41,809 bases of DNA, from contig CBDUYN010000081.1 in the NCBI GenBank assembly GCA_965371445.1, positions 1 through 41,809 of the forward strand. Direction: 5' to 3'. The notes below the pieces were generated by a model. It had not been told where the DNA came from and did no database searches. It worked only from the letters and a program-made list of their open reading frames with translations. This DNA comes from DASWIG01 sp965371445. Lineage in GTDB: Bacteria > Acidobacteriota > Thermoanaerobaculia > Multivoradales > J023. The position numbers were made by a program, and so were the translations under genes. Positions 17,227-26,100 of this stretch are shown piece by piece (the first letter of the stretch is position 1; every line of letters starts with the position of its first letter).

Positions 17227-18656
17227 TCGCAGCGCAGCGCGATCATGGGATCGACCCGGGTCGCCCGGCGGGCCGGTAGATAGCTGGCGACGAAGGCGTC
17301 CGAGCGGAAGCCCGGATCGATGTCGAGCAACGAGCCGAAGCTGCGGATCAGGAGGCCGGCGCCGATCATCAGGCTGAACGCAACGGCGACCTCGGCGACC
17401 ACCAGGGCGTTGCGCAGGTGGGCGCCGTGCCCGCCCGCCGCCGCCCCGTTCTCGCTTTCGCGCAGCGACTGGCTCAGGCTGCGGCGCGAGAGCTGCAGAA
17501 CCGGCAGAAAGCTGAAGAAGACGGCCGTCAACGCGGCGCTCAGACCGGTGAAGGCGAGCACCCGCGCGTCGAGGGTGACCTGCTCAAGGCGCGGCACGTC
17601 CTGCGGGCCGATGGCGACCAGAGTGTTGACCATCCCCAGGGCGAGCCCGAGGCCGAGCACCGCCGCGCCTCCGGAGAGCAGCAGACCCTCGACGAGGAAC
17701 TGGTAGGCCACCCGCTTCCGGCTCGCCCCCAAGGCGCACCGCAAGGTGACCTCCCCCGTGCGCTCGGCGAGCTGCGCCAGGAGGAGGTTGGCCACGTTGC
17801 CGCAGGCGATCAGCAGCACCAGCCCGGCGGCCCCGAGCAGCACCAGGAGAGCAGGCTTGACGTCGCCCACCATGTGCTCGAGCACCGGCACCAGCACCGC
17901 GCCGCGTCCCTCGTTGGTCTCGGGATACTGCTTCGCGAGGTTGCGCGTGATGGCCGTCATCTCCGCCTGGGCCGTCCCCATGCCAACGCCCGGCTCGAGA
18001 CGCGCCACGATACGCAGGAAGTGCAGCGCTCGCGGATACGAGTCGGGGCCGAAGCCCAGAGGTGTCCACAGCTGGGCGTCGGCGGGGAAATCGAGCTCGG
18101 GCGGCATCACGCCCACGATGAGATGCTCGTTGTCATCGACCCGCAGAGTCTTGCCGAGCACGTCGTGCTGGCCGCCGAAGAGCGTCTGCCACAGGCCGTA
18201 GCTGATCACCACCACTTTCTCGCCGCCGGGTTGGTCCTCCTCCGGCAGAAAGGCGCGACCGAGGATCGGCTCCATCCCCATCGTGTCGAAGAAATTGGCG
18301 GTCACCATGCCGCCCCAGAGACGCTCGGGCCGGTCGGAGCCCATGACGTTGTAGCTCCAGCGCACGAAAGCGGAGAGGCTCTCGAAGCAACGGCTCGCCT
18401 GCTTCCAGTCGAAGTAGTCCGGCAGCGACGCCGAAGCCCGGTCGTCGCCGCTCGATTCCACGGTGCCGAACATCCGGACCAAGTGCTCGGCGTCCTCGTA
18501 GGGTAGGGGCTTGAGAAGCACCGCGTCGACGACGCTGAAGATCGCGGTGTTGGCGCCGATGCCGAGCGCCAGGGTGAGCATCGCCACCAGGGTGAAGATC
18601 GGCTTCGACATCAACATCCGTAGGCCGTGCCGGATCTCTCGGATCCATCTTCTCAT
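17223..18656 (-). CDS. ADOP-type ABC permease (MacB_PCD/FtsX), internally deleted
   Basis: Starts at MRRWIREIRHGLRML (18656; GGAGG 8 nt upstream; a start nine codons earlier is possible). An N-terminal helix, a MacB-type periplasmic domain and a first FtsX unit are complete. From DPGFRSD the sequence jumps to ASYLPARRATRVDPMIALRCE, the family's last helix and conserved terminus. Acidobacterial ADOP permeases are about 800 residues with two such halves; here about 300-350 residues, the second periplasmic domain and most of the second FtsX unit, are gone in frame. The junction is near 17280-17300. Its ATPase lies just upstream and is also damaged. ADOP permeases are MacB-like exporters or lipoprotein-release-type machines; this copy is unlikely to function. 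Confidence 0.82.
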   Translation of the reverse strand: MRRWIREIRHGLRMLMSKPIFTLVAMLTLALGIGANTAIFSVVDAVLLKPLPYEDAEHLVRMFGTVESSGDDRASASLPDYFDWKQASRCFESLSAFVRWSYNVMGSDRPERLWGGMVTANFFDTMGMEPILGRAFLPEEDQPGGEKVVVISYGLWQTLFGGQHDVLGKTLRVDDNEHLIVGVMPPELDFPADAQLWTPLGFGPDSYPRALHFLRIVARLEPGVGMGTAQAEMTAITRNLAKQYPETNEGRGAVLVPVLEHMVGDVKPALLVLLGAAGLVLLIACGNVANLLLAQLAERTGEVTLRCALGASRKRVAYQFLVEGLLLSGGAAVLGLGLALGMVNTLVAIGPQDVPRLEQVTLDARVLAFTGLSAALTAVFFSFLPVLQLSRRSLSQSLRESENGAAAGGHGAHLRNALVVAEVAVAFSLMIGAGLLIRSFGSLLDIDPGFRSDAFVASYLPARRATRVDPMIALRCE

Positions 18657-18690
18657 CGGTTCATCCTCCGTCTCGGGTCGCATTCTCGGG

Positions 18691-19170
18691 TCAGACGGCT
18701 TCTTTCAGCTCTTCCTCGAACCATTCCTCGGCACGGCTTTCGCCCTGGATCACGCCGTCGAAGAGCTCGACGTTGCGCCTCGCCTGGTGGGCGAACCGCT
18801 CGTCGTGGGTCACCATGCAGATCGTCGCGCCTTCCTCGTACAACTCGTCGAGGAGCTCCATCACGGCCATGCCGCTGTCCGAGTCGAGGTTCCCGGTGGG
18901 CTCGTCGGCGAGGAGCAAGAGCGGCCGGCCGGCGATGGCTCGCGCCACCGCGGCGCGCTGTTGCTGTCCCCCCGAGAGCTGGTGGGGGTAGTGGTGCTTG
19001 CGAGGGCTGAGCCCCACCTGGTCGAGCACTTCGCAGACGCGCTCCCGGCTCTCCCGAGCCGGCATGTCCCGATAGGTCAGGGGGAGCTCCACGTTCTCGT
19101 AGACCGTCAGGTGACGGATCATGTTGAAGGCCTGGAAGATGAAGCCGATCTGCTGGCCCCGCAACCGCGA
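18691..19170 (-). pseudogene. MacB/LolD-type ABC ATPase, N-terminal part missing
   Basis: The frame carries the Q-loop (IGFIFQAFN), the signature LSGGQQQR, Walker B LLLADEPTGNLD with the D-loop, and the switch His in MVTHDERF, and ends EEELKEAV at 18691. The first about 85-90 residues, with Walker A and its Lys, are absent: upstream sequence is enediyne PKS in another frame. Without Walker A it cannot bind ATP. It lies 34 bp before the ADOP permease, its natural partner. Confidence 0.85.
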
Positions 19171-21112
19171 ACGTCTCGAGGACCTTGAGCCCCGCGATCG
19201 AAGCGGTGGCGATGGCAGGCTGCGCCACCGCCGTGTGGACGCCGTCGCCAGAGGTGGGCAAGGCGACGCGCTCGTAAAGCCGTTCGACCGGCAGGAAGCG
19301 CCGGCGCAGAATCCCGCCATCGAGGTGAGCCGGTTCTCCCTGCCCCGGAAACAAAAAACCAATCCGCGGCGTGCCCGCGGCACCGCTGGCGAAGAAGCCC
19401 TCCCGGAGGTCGAGGAGCCGTCCGCCCTCGTCGAGGATGCCACTGCGAAGCCGTTCGGCGAGCACCGCCAGACGGCGGCTCAGCTCTTCGGGACGCGAGG
19501 CCAGGACCGCACACCGCACCTGGCCTGGCGCGAGCCGGCGCACGAGCTCCGCGGCGAGGTCGCTCAGCTGTGCCCAGGAGAGGGTGCCGCTTAGATCGAC
19601 GAGCTCGTCGAGCCTTGCCAGAAGCTCCACGACGCCGCCGGCCGCCAGCAGGAAGAGCTCGGTGTCCTGAGCCGAATACAAGAGGCTCGTCTCGAAGGAG
19701 TCGAGCTCGACTCGGGTAGGGCTTGCAACACCCTCCAAGACCACGTGGGCATTGATCCCGCCGAAGCCCATAGCGCTGACCGCAGCCCGCGGGGTGGGCC
19801 CCTCGGGCCAGGGTTCTGCCTGGGACAAAAGACGCAGCGCCGGCGAGTCGCCGGCCAGCTCGGGATGCGGCTCGCTCACGCTGACGTGAGGCGGCAGGAC
19901 CCGCCGCTTCAGCGCCATGACCGCCTTGATCATCCCGGCCGCGCCGGCCGCCGCCTTGGTATGGCCGATGTTGGCCTTGATCGAGCTTAGCACCGCCGGC
20001 TCTCGGGCTCCGCTTTCGCGGCGGGCCCGCGACAAGACCCGCAGCTCCGTGGCGTCGCCGACCGCGGTCCCCGTGCCATGGCCTTCGAAGTAGCCGACGC
20101 TGTCGACGCCGAATCCGGCCCGGGCGTAGGCACGGCGCAGAGCCAGGAGCTGCCCCCCCTCCTTGGGCCGGGTGAGACCGCCCTTGCCGTCGGAGGAGAT
20201 GCCCCAGCCACGCAGCACGGCATGGATCGGCCGGCCTTCGGCCTGAGCGTCTTCGAGCCGCATGAGAGCCACCATGCCGCAGCCCTCTCCGGGCCAGAAA
20301 CCCGCCGAGCGGGCGTCGTAGACGCGCATCTCGTCGACCGCCAGGGCTCTGGTCTTGGCAAAGCCCACGAGCTCGAAGGGGTCGAGCGAGAGATCGACAC
20401 CTCCGGCCAAGGCGATGTCGAGATCCCCGGCCACCAGTGCCGACGCCGCCTGGGCCACGGCGAGCAGGGACGACGAGCAGGCGCCGTCGACCGTGTAGGC
20501 GCCGCCTCCGAGGTCAAAATGATTCGCAATCCGTCCGGCGATGGTGTTCGACAGCCCACCGGCCAGACTCTCTTCGGTGATCGGCGGATAGGGAGTCTTG
20601 TAGGTCGCCTCCAGACGGTCGAGAAAACCGGCGCTACGCTCCTTTTCCCAGCCTTCCTCGTTCAGGGCGCTCTCTACGACGCGGCGCACGTAGGGCCAGC
20701 GCAGACGCATCAGGTTGGCCCGCACGAACTCGCCGGTAAGAGAGTTTCCCACCAGCACGCCGGCGCTCTCGCGCGGCAGTCCCGAAGCTTCCGGGTAACC
20801 GGCGTCGGCCAGGGTGTCGGCCGCCACGTCGAGGGCCAACCAATGAGTGAGGTCCGCCGAGCGGAAGCTGTTCCCGCCGACCCGAAAGCGCAAGCGGTCG
20901 AATTCATAACCTTCCAGCACCGCGGCCTGAGTGGAATAGATGCGATCCGGGACTCCGGCGTCCGGAGAATAATAATCCTCGAGGCGAAGGCGCTCGGCCG
21001 GCATCCGGCGAAAAGCGCGCCGGCCGGCCAGGACGTTCTCCCAGAGCTCGGCCGGAGAACGAGCCTCCGGATAACGGCAGGCCATTCCGACGATTGCGAC
21101 TGCGTTCTTCAT
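19170..21112 (-). CDS. pksE: Enediyne-type iterative polyketide synthase, KS plus start of AT, 3' truncated
   Basis: About 645 residues remain of an enzyme that is normally about 1900. The ketosynthase is complete: VDGACSSSLLA with Cys212, EGHGTGTAVGD and NIGHTKAAAG supplying the two His. The N-terminal stretch with NSFRSADLTHWLALDVA and the YTVDGACSSS/FWPGEGCGMV signatures is characteristic of enediyne PKSs (PksE) rather than modular type I enzymes. An AT-like domain begins (IGFLFPGQG) and breaks near VLETF, before the active-site GHS. The ACP, KR, DH and phosphopantetheinyl-transferase domains are missing. The frame reads on through ABC ATPase sequence to 18653, giving a nonsense tail. Start ATG 21112 with GGGAGG 7-8 nt upstream. 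As it stands the enzyme cannot make a polyene chain. Confidence 0.85.
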
Positions 21113-21523
21113 GACCTTGCCTCCCTGACCTCAAGGGGCGAGATACCGAACAATCGTCGCCGCATGGCGGCGAGCACACCTTGTGGCCGCTCTCGGTAGG
21201 ACGCTTCGATTCGGTGATGGACAAGCTGCTCTGTCATGGACAATCCTCAACCTTCGGAAGACGAATCCCCGGACGGCAATTCCCGTGGCGGAAGATCACC
21301 ACCCGCGGCGGTTTTTCATCCTGACCGGGGAGAAAGCAAGAAGTGTGCCGGGCTTCGCGGCCGGCTCGGAGGCTCTTGCGGAGCTTGGCGAAAGCTCCAT
21401 GGTGGCGAGGGAGGGTAATCGAATACCCGAGGAGTGCAACCGTGTTCCCGGCCGGGGTTGACCCACGGCTCGATCTCGCTAGACTTGGCGCCTTGAAAGA
21501 CAAACTCACCCGAAGGAAAAACG
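21113..21523. other. Intergenic region between divergent pksE and pepT
   Basis: No convincing gene in about 410 bp. It must hold the pksE promoter on the minus strand (none clear to me) and the pepT promoter on the plus strand. A perfect GGAGCTT/AAGCTCC hairpin with a 5-nt loop lies at 21380-21398 and lacks a U-run. Confidence 0.6.
21458..21485 (+). promoter_or_regulatory. Sigma70-type promoter for pepT
   Basis: TTGACC (21458-21463), a 16-bp spacer, TAGACT (21480-21485). The expected start near 21492 leaves a leader of about 30 nt that carries the GAAGGAAA ribosome site. Confidence 0.55.
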
Positions 21524-22789
21524 ATGACCGAGGCGAACCTGCCCCCCGTCGTACGACGGTTCCTCCGCTACGTCCGGATCGACACCCAGGCCGACCGCGA
21601 CTCCACGTCGACGCCGTCGAGCGAGAAACAGAAGGACCTCTCGCGCCTCCTCGCCGAGGAGCTTCGCGAGCTCGGCCTCGCCGACGCCGAGATGGACGGC
21701 TACGGCTATGTCTACGCCGAGCTCCCCTCGACGCTTCCCGCCGAAGACGCGGCCAAGACTCCTGGCGTGGCGCTCGTGGCCCACGTCGACACCTCGCCCG
21801 AGGAGCCGGGCGGTCCGGTCAAGCCGCAGATCCACCGTGACTACGACGGCTCGGTGATCTCCTTGCCAGGCGATCCGTCCGTGAAGCTTGATCCGGAGAG
21901 GAGCCCGGCGCTGCTCGATCACATCGGGCACGACCTCATAACCTCCGACGGCACGACGCTGCTCGGCAGCGACGACAAGGCCGGCGTCGCCGTCATCATG
22001 CAGCTCGTCGAGGATCTTTTGGCGGACCCAGACTTTCCACGTCCGAGCGTCAAGATCTCGTTCACGGTCGACGAGGAGATCGGCCGCGGCGTCGACAAGC
22101 TCGACCTGGAACGGCTCGGCGCCGACATCGCCTACACGATCGACGGTGGACGGATCGGCGACCTCGACACCGAGACGTTCAACGCCGCCGAGGCCCGCGT
22201 CACAATCGTTGGCGTCAACGTCCACCCGGGCACCGCCAAGGACGTCATGGCGAACGCCGGCGCCATCCTCTGCGAGATCCTCTCGCGCCTGCCGTCCTCC
22301 GAGGCGCCGGAGACGACCGAGGAGCTCGAGGGCTACTTCTGCCCCTTACGGCTCTCGGGCCTGATCAACCACGCCGAGGCGCGGATTCTCCTGCGCGACT
22401 TCACCGACGAGGGCCTGGAACGGCGCAAGAACCTGGTGCGCTGTCTGGTCCAGGCGGCGCAGATCCGTCATCCGCGGGCCCAGGTCACGGTCTCGATCGA
22501 GGACAACTACAAGAACATGCGCTCCTACATCGAGGAGAAAGATCCGCGGGCCATCACCTTCGCCTTCAAGGCGGCGGAGGCGATGGGGCTTGAGCTGAGC
22601 GCCGAGCGGGTCCGCGGCGGCACCGACGGGTCGCGTCTCTCGGAGATGGGGCTGCCGACCCCGAACGTCTTCAACGGCGGCTTCGACTACCACAGCCTCT
22701 TCGAGTGGAACACGGTTCAAAACCTCGAGGCGTCGCTCGCCTTCGTCAAACAGCTGGTGCGTACCTGGGCCGAGCACGGCCGGGACTAG
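21524..22789 (+). CDS. pepT: Peptidase T (tripeptide aminopeptidase)
   Basis: 421 residues, close to the usual 405-415 of PepT (M20B). It removes N-terminal residues from tripeptides in the cytoplasm using two zinc ions. Visible ligands and catalytic residues are His87 and Asp89 in AHVDTS, the bridging Asp150 in LGSDDKAG, the base Glu in TVDEEIGRG (184/185), Asp207 in YTIDGG, and the late His in FDYHSLFEW. The lid-domain signature RGGTDGSRLS is present. ATG 21524 follows a GAAGGAAA site. It is complete and reads as functional. It is alone on its strand apart from a thioesterase scrap directly downstream. Confidence 0.95.
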   Translation: MTEANLPPVVRRFLRYVRIDTQADRDSTSTPSSEKQKDLSRLLAEELRELGLADAEMDGYGYVYAELPSTLPAEDAAKTPGVALVAHVDTSPEEPGGPVKPQIHRDYDGSVISLPGDPSVKLDPERSPALLDHIGHDLITSDGTTLLGSDDKAGVAVIMQLVEDLLADPDFPRPSVKISFTVDEEIGRGVDKLDLERLGADIAYTIDGGRIGDLDTETFNAAEARVTIVGVNVHPGTAKDVMANAGAILCEILSRLPSSEAPETTEELEGYFCPLRLSGLINHAEARILLRDFTDEGLERRKNLVRCLVQAAQIRHPRAQVTVSIEDNYKNMRSYIEEKDPRAITFAFKAAEAMGLELSAERVRGGTDGSRLSEMGLPTPNVFNGGFDYHSLFEWNTVQNLEASLAFVKQLVRTWAEHGRD

Positions 22790-22912
22790 CTAGAGGGACG
22801 CGCGGTGCGCCGCAAAGGCAAGCTCGTCCTGCTGGAGGGAAAGGCTCTGCGGGCGGACGACGGGGTGGTCGTCGCGGAGTGCGAGGGGAAGTTTCTCGTT
22901 GAGGATGGTTGA
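22790..22912 (+). pseudogene. C-terminal scrap of a PaaI-like (hotdog) thioesterase
   Basis: Immediately after the pepT stop and in the same frame, about 40 codons read LEGRAVRRKGKLVLLEGKAL...GVVVAECEGKFLVEDG and stop at 22912. This looks like the last two beta strands of a PaaI-type hotdog thioesterase (pattern G.VVRRG..LVF.EG...D..G...A...G.FLV). The rest of the fold, including the catalytic Asp/Glu region, is absent. A GTG at 22805 could start a 35-residue peptide, but a fragment is more likely. It is another broken gene at a sharp boundary. Confidence 0.5.
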
Positions 22913-22950
22913 GGTGAGGCGTTAGCGCCTTTGCTGCGCCGCCGTCGTTT

Positions 22951-23085
22951 CCCGGGGATGAATCCCGGGCTACACCTTAAAAGGCGCCCTGCGGGCTTAC
23001 CGGCTAAAGCCGGAAGATCCCGCGGCTTCAGCCGCAAAGCCCGTAGGGCGTCGTTTGAAATGTAGCCCGGGGCTTCAGCCCCGGG
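22951..23085. repeat. Composite nested inverted-repeat element
   Basis: Arms 22964-22998 and 23037-23071 pair as a long imperfect inverted repeat (about 29 of 35 positions, including a perfect CCCGGGCTACA/TGTAGCCCGGG at the base). Inside it lie two small hairpins, CCGGC-TAAA-GCCGG (23000-23013) and GCGGC-TTCA-GCCGC (23022-23035). At the ends lie CCCGGGgAT/ATCCCGGG (22951-22969) and CCCGGGGC-TTCA-GCCCCGGG (23066-23085). The gcttcagc loops recur, as in REP-like multi-copy intergenic repeats. Confidence 0.8.
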
Positions 23086-23125
23086 AGATTCCGCTACAAT
23101 GCCGCCATAACCGAAAGGCATTCCC

Positions 23126-26100
23126 ATGGACGAGACGACCCAAGCCCAGGAGCTCGGTCCCTACCGCTTCGACGTCCTCCTCGGACGCGGCGGCATGGGC
23201 GAGGTCTACAAGGCCTGGGACACCCGCCTCGAACGCTGGGTCGCCGTCAAACGCCTGCGCACCGACCGCGCCTCCGCCGACGAGCGCGAACGCTTCCGCC
23301 GCGAGGCCCGCGCCGCCGCCCAACTCGGACACCCCGCCATCCTCCAGGTCTTCGACGTCCTCGAGGACAACGGCGACTGGATCGTCATGGAGATGGTCGA
23401 CGGACCCGACCTCGCCACCCTCGTCGAAGACGGCCCCCTCGTGCCGCGCCTCGTCGTCGACTACGGACGACAAATCGCCGACGGCCTCGCCGCGGCCCAC
23501 GCCAAGGGGATCGTCCACCGGGATCTCAAGACCCAAAACGTGATGGTCCTGCCGTCGGGACATTTGAAGATCCTCGACTTCGGCCTCGCCAAGACGCTCG
23601 ACGGCGACCAAAGCCTCCAAGGCCTCGCCGGGACGCCCCGCGCCATGTCGCCCGAGCAGGCCCTGGGACGCGACGTCGACGCCCGTTCCGACCTCTTCGC
23701 CTTCGGCGTCCTGCTCTACGAGCTTCTGACCGCTCGTTCGCCTTTCCAGGGTTCCTCGATCGGGGAGACTCTGCACCGCGTGGCAACCCACCGGCAACCG
23801 CCGGTCCGGGACTTCGACGCCCGAATCCCCGCGGCTCTTTCGGATCTCGTCGATCAGCTGCTCGAGAAGGACCGGAGGCACCGTCCGCCCAGCGCGGGCG
23901 CCGTGGCGCACGATCTGGCCGACGTCGCGGCGGGAAAGCCGCCCGTTTACCCGGATCCGGGCTCGTTCGACGCTGACCCGGACGCCACGACCCTCGGCAC
24001 CCTGGAGCCGCTCGGCGAGGCCGTCGTCCGGACGCTGGTCTTGAGCGACCTGGTCGATTCGACGAAGCTGGTGGAGAGGCTCGGCGACCGGACCGCCGCG
24101 GCCCTCTTCCGCCAGCACGATCGCCTGGCCCGCGACCTCCTCGCAAAGCACGAAGGTCTGGAAATCGACAAGACCGACGGCTTCCTGCTGCTCTTCGAAC
24201 GTCCATGGAACGCGGTCTGCTACGCGCTCGCCTACCACCAGGCGTTGCAGCAGCTTTCGTTCGAAACCGGCGTGACCCTGGCGGCGCGCGCCGGCGTCCA
24301 CCTCGGGGAGGTGATCCTGCTCCGGAACTCGGACGGCGATGTCGCCCGCGGCGCCAAGCCCCTGGAGGTCGAAGGCATCGCCAAGCCGACGGCGGCGCGA
24401 CTCATGTCGCTCGCCGAAGGCGGCCAGACCCTCTTGACTCATGCCGCCTACGATGTCGCCCGGCGCAGCGCCGTCGACCAGGACGACGGTATAAAACGTC
24501 TCTTCGGAGACTCGGGACGCCTGGAGTGGCTCGCTCACGGCGCCTACCGCTTCAAAGGCGTCGCCGACGACGTCGACGTCTTTGAGGTGGGCGTGGAGGG
24601 GGTGGCGCCGCTTCGAGCTCCGGGCGGCTCCGAAAAGGCGAAGAAAATCCCCCCTAACCCCCCTTTCCTAAAGGGGGGGACAAGACTCTCCGATCCATCC
24701 ACAACGGGCCCCCTACCGACTCCCCCACCCTGCACCTTACGCCCCTGGACGCCGCCCGCCTTCCCCGCCGAGCCCTACCCGGTGCTCCTCCCCTACACCC
24801 ACCCCGACCTCCTCGTCGGACGCGACGACGACCTCGACGACCTGATGACCGATCTGCGCACCCCGGTCCTCGTCACGGGTCTCCACGCGCCTTCAGGAAC
24901 CGGCAAGAGCTCGCTGCTCCTCGCGAGGCTCGTCCCGCGGCTCGGCTCGACGGGCCAGCCGGTGGCGCTGGAGCGTCATCCGCGTGAGGCGGGGGTGGCG
25001 TCGCGTCTGCTGGCCGACCTCCTCGACGACGTCGGCGCCGTCGCCGACGACGACTGGCCGGGCTTCGTCGACCGTCTCGCCGAGGTCGAACGGCTCGCCG
25101 GCACGCCGCCGGTCCTGGTACTCGACCAGTTCGAGGACGTCCTCCGGACCGAGGAGGCGACGCCACGGACGACGCTGGGCGTCCTGTTGGCGGCGACGGC
25201 GCGTCGGCGTCCGGGGCTTGGCGGTGGCGTCTGCCGCTGGCTTCTTTCTTACCGCAAGGAGTACCACGGCGCGGTCGTCGCGTGGCTGGGTGACGTCCTT
25301 TGCGACGCCCGCGACATCGGCGTCGAAGGCGTCGAGGCTCTGCCCCACGACCTCTCCGGACCTGAGCGCTTCCAGGACTTCGCCCTCTCGCCCCTGGGAA
25401 CGCCGTCCGCCGGTGGGGACGACGACCAGATCCGAAAGGTTTTCCAGACGGCGATCGAAAGACCCTTCGAGCTCCGGCAGGACTCCGGAGAACCCCGCTA
25501 TCCCTGGCGCTTCGCCCCGGGTCACGCCGAATGCCTGGCCCTGTCGTTCACCGACGCCCGGCGCCAGCGTCCCGACGCTCCGCTGACGCCGGAGCTCCAG
25601 GTGGTGCTGGCGCATCTGCTCACTCAGGCCGGAGAGGACGGCGTCCTCACGCTTCCCGAGACCGGCAACCTGGTCGACGAGGCCCTGGAGATCCACCTGA
25701 AGCGTGCCCTGGAGAACGCCTTTCCCGGCGGCTCACGGACGAAGCGTTCGCGGGCTCTCCTGGCGCTACGCGAGCTAGCGTCCGCCCACGGACGACGCGA
25801 CGAAGGGTTGCCCGTCGAGCAGTTGGCGAAAGCCGTCGGCGACGACGGCGAGGAGGTCCTGGCGCGTCTGGCGACGCCGCTGACTCGGCTGATCGTGCCC
25901 TGGAGCTCTCCCGACGGTCCGCGGTACGTTCTCGCTCATGACCGTATGGCGGAGGTGATTGTCCGGGTGGTCGAAGAGGAAGGTCAGCACGGCGGGCTTG
26001 TCGTTGATGCGGAGCTTCTTGCCTTGCGTCGGTTTGTGGCGCTGAAAACGGCGCTTCACCGTTCGGGGCAGGCGAACGCGACACGGGTTCCGCGTCGACA

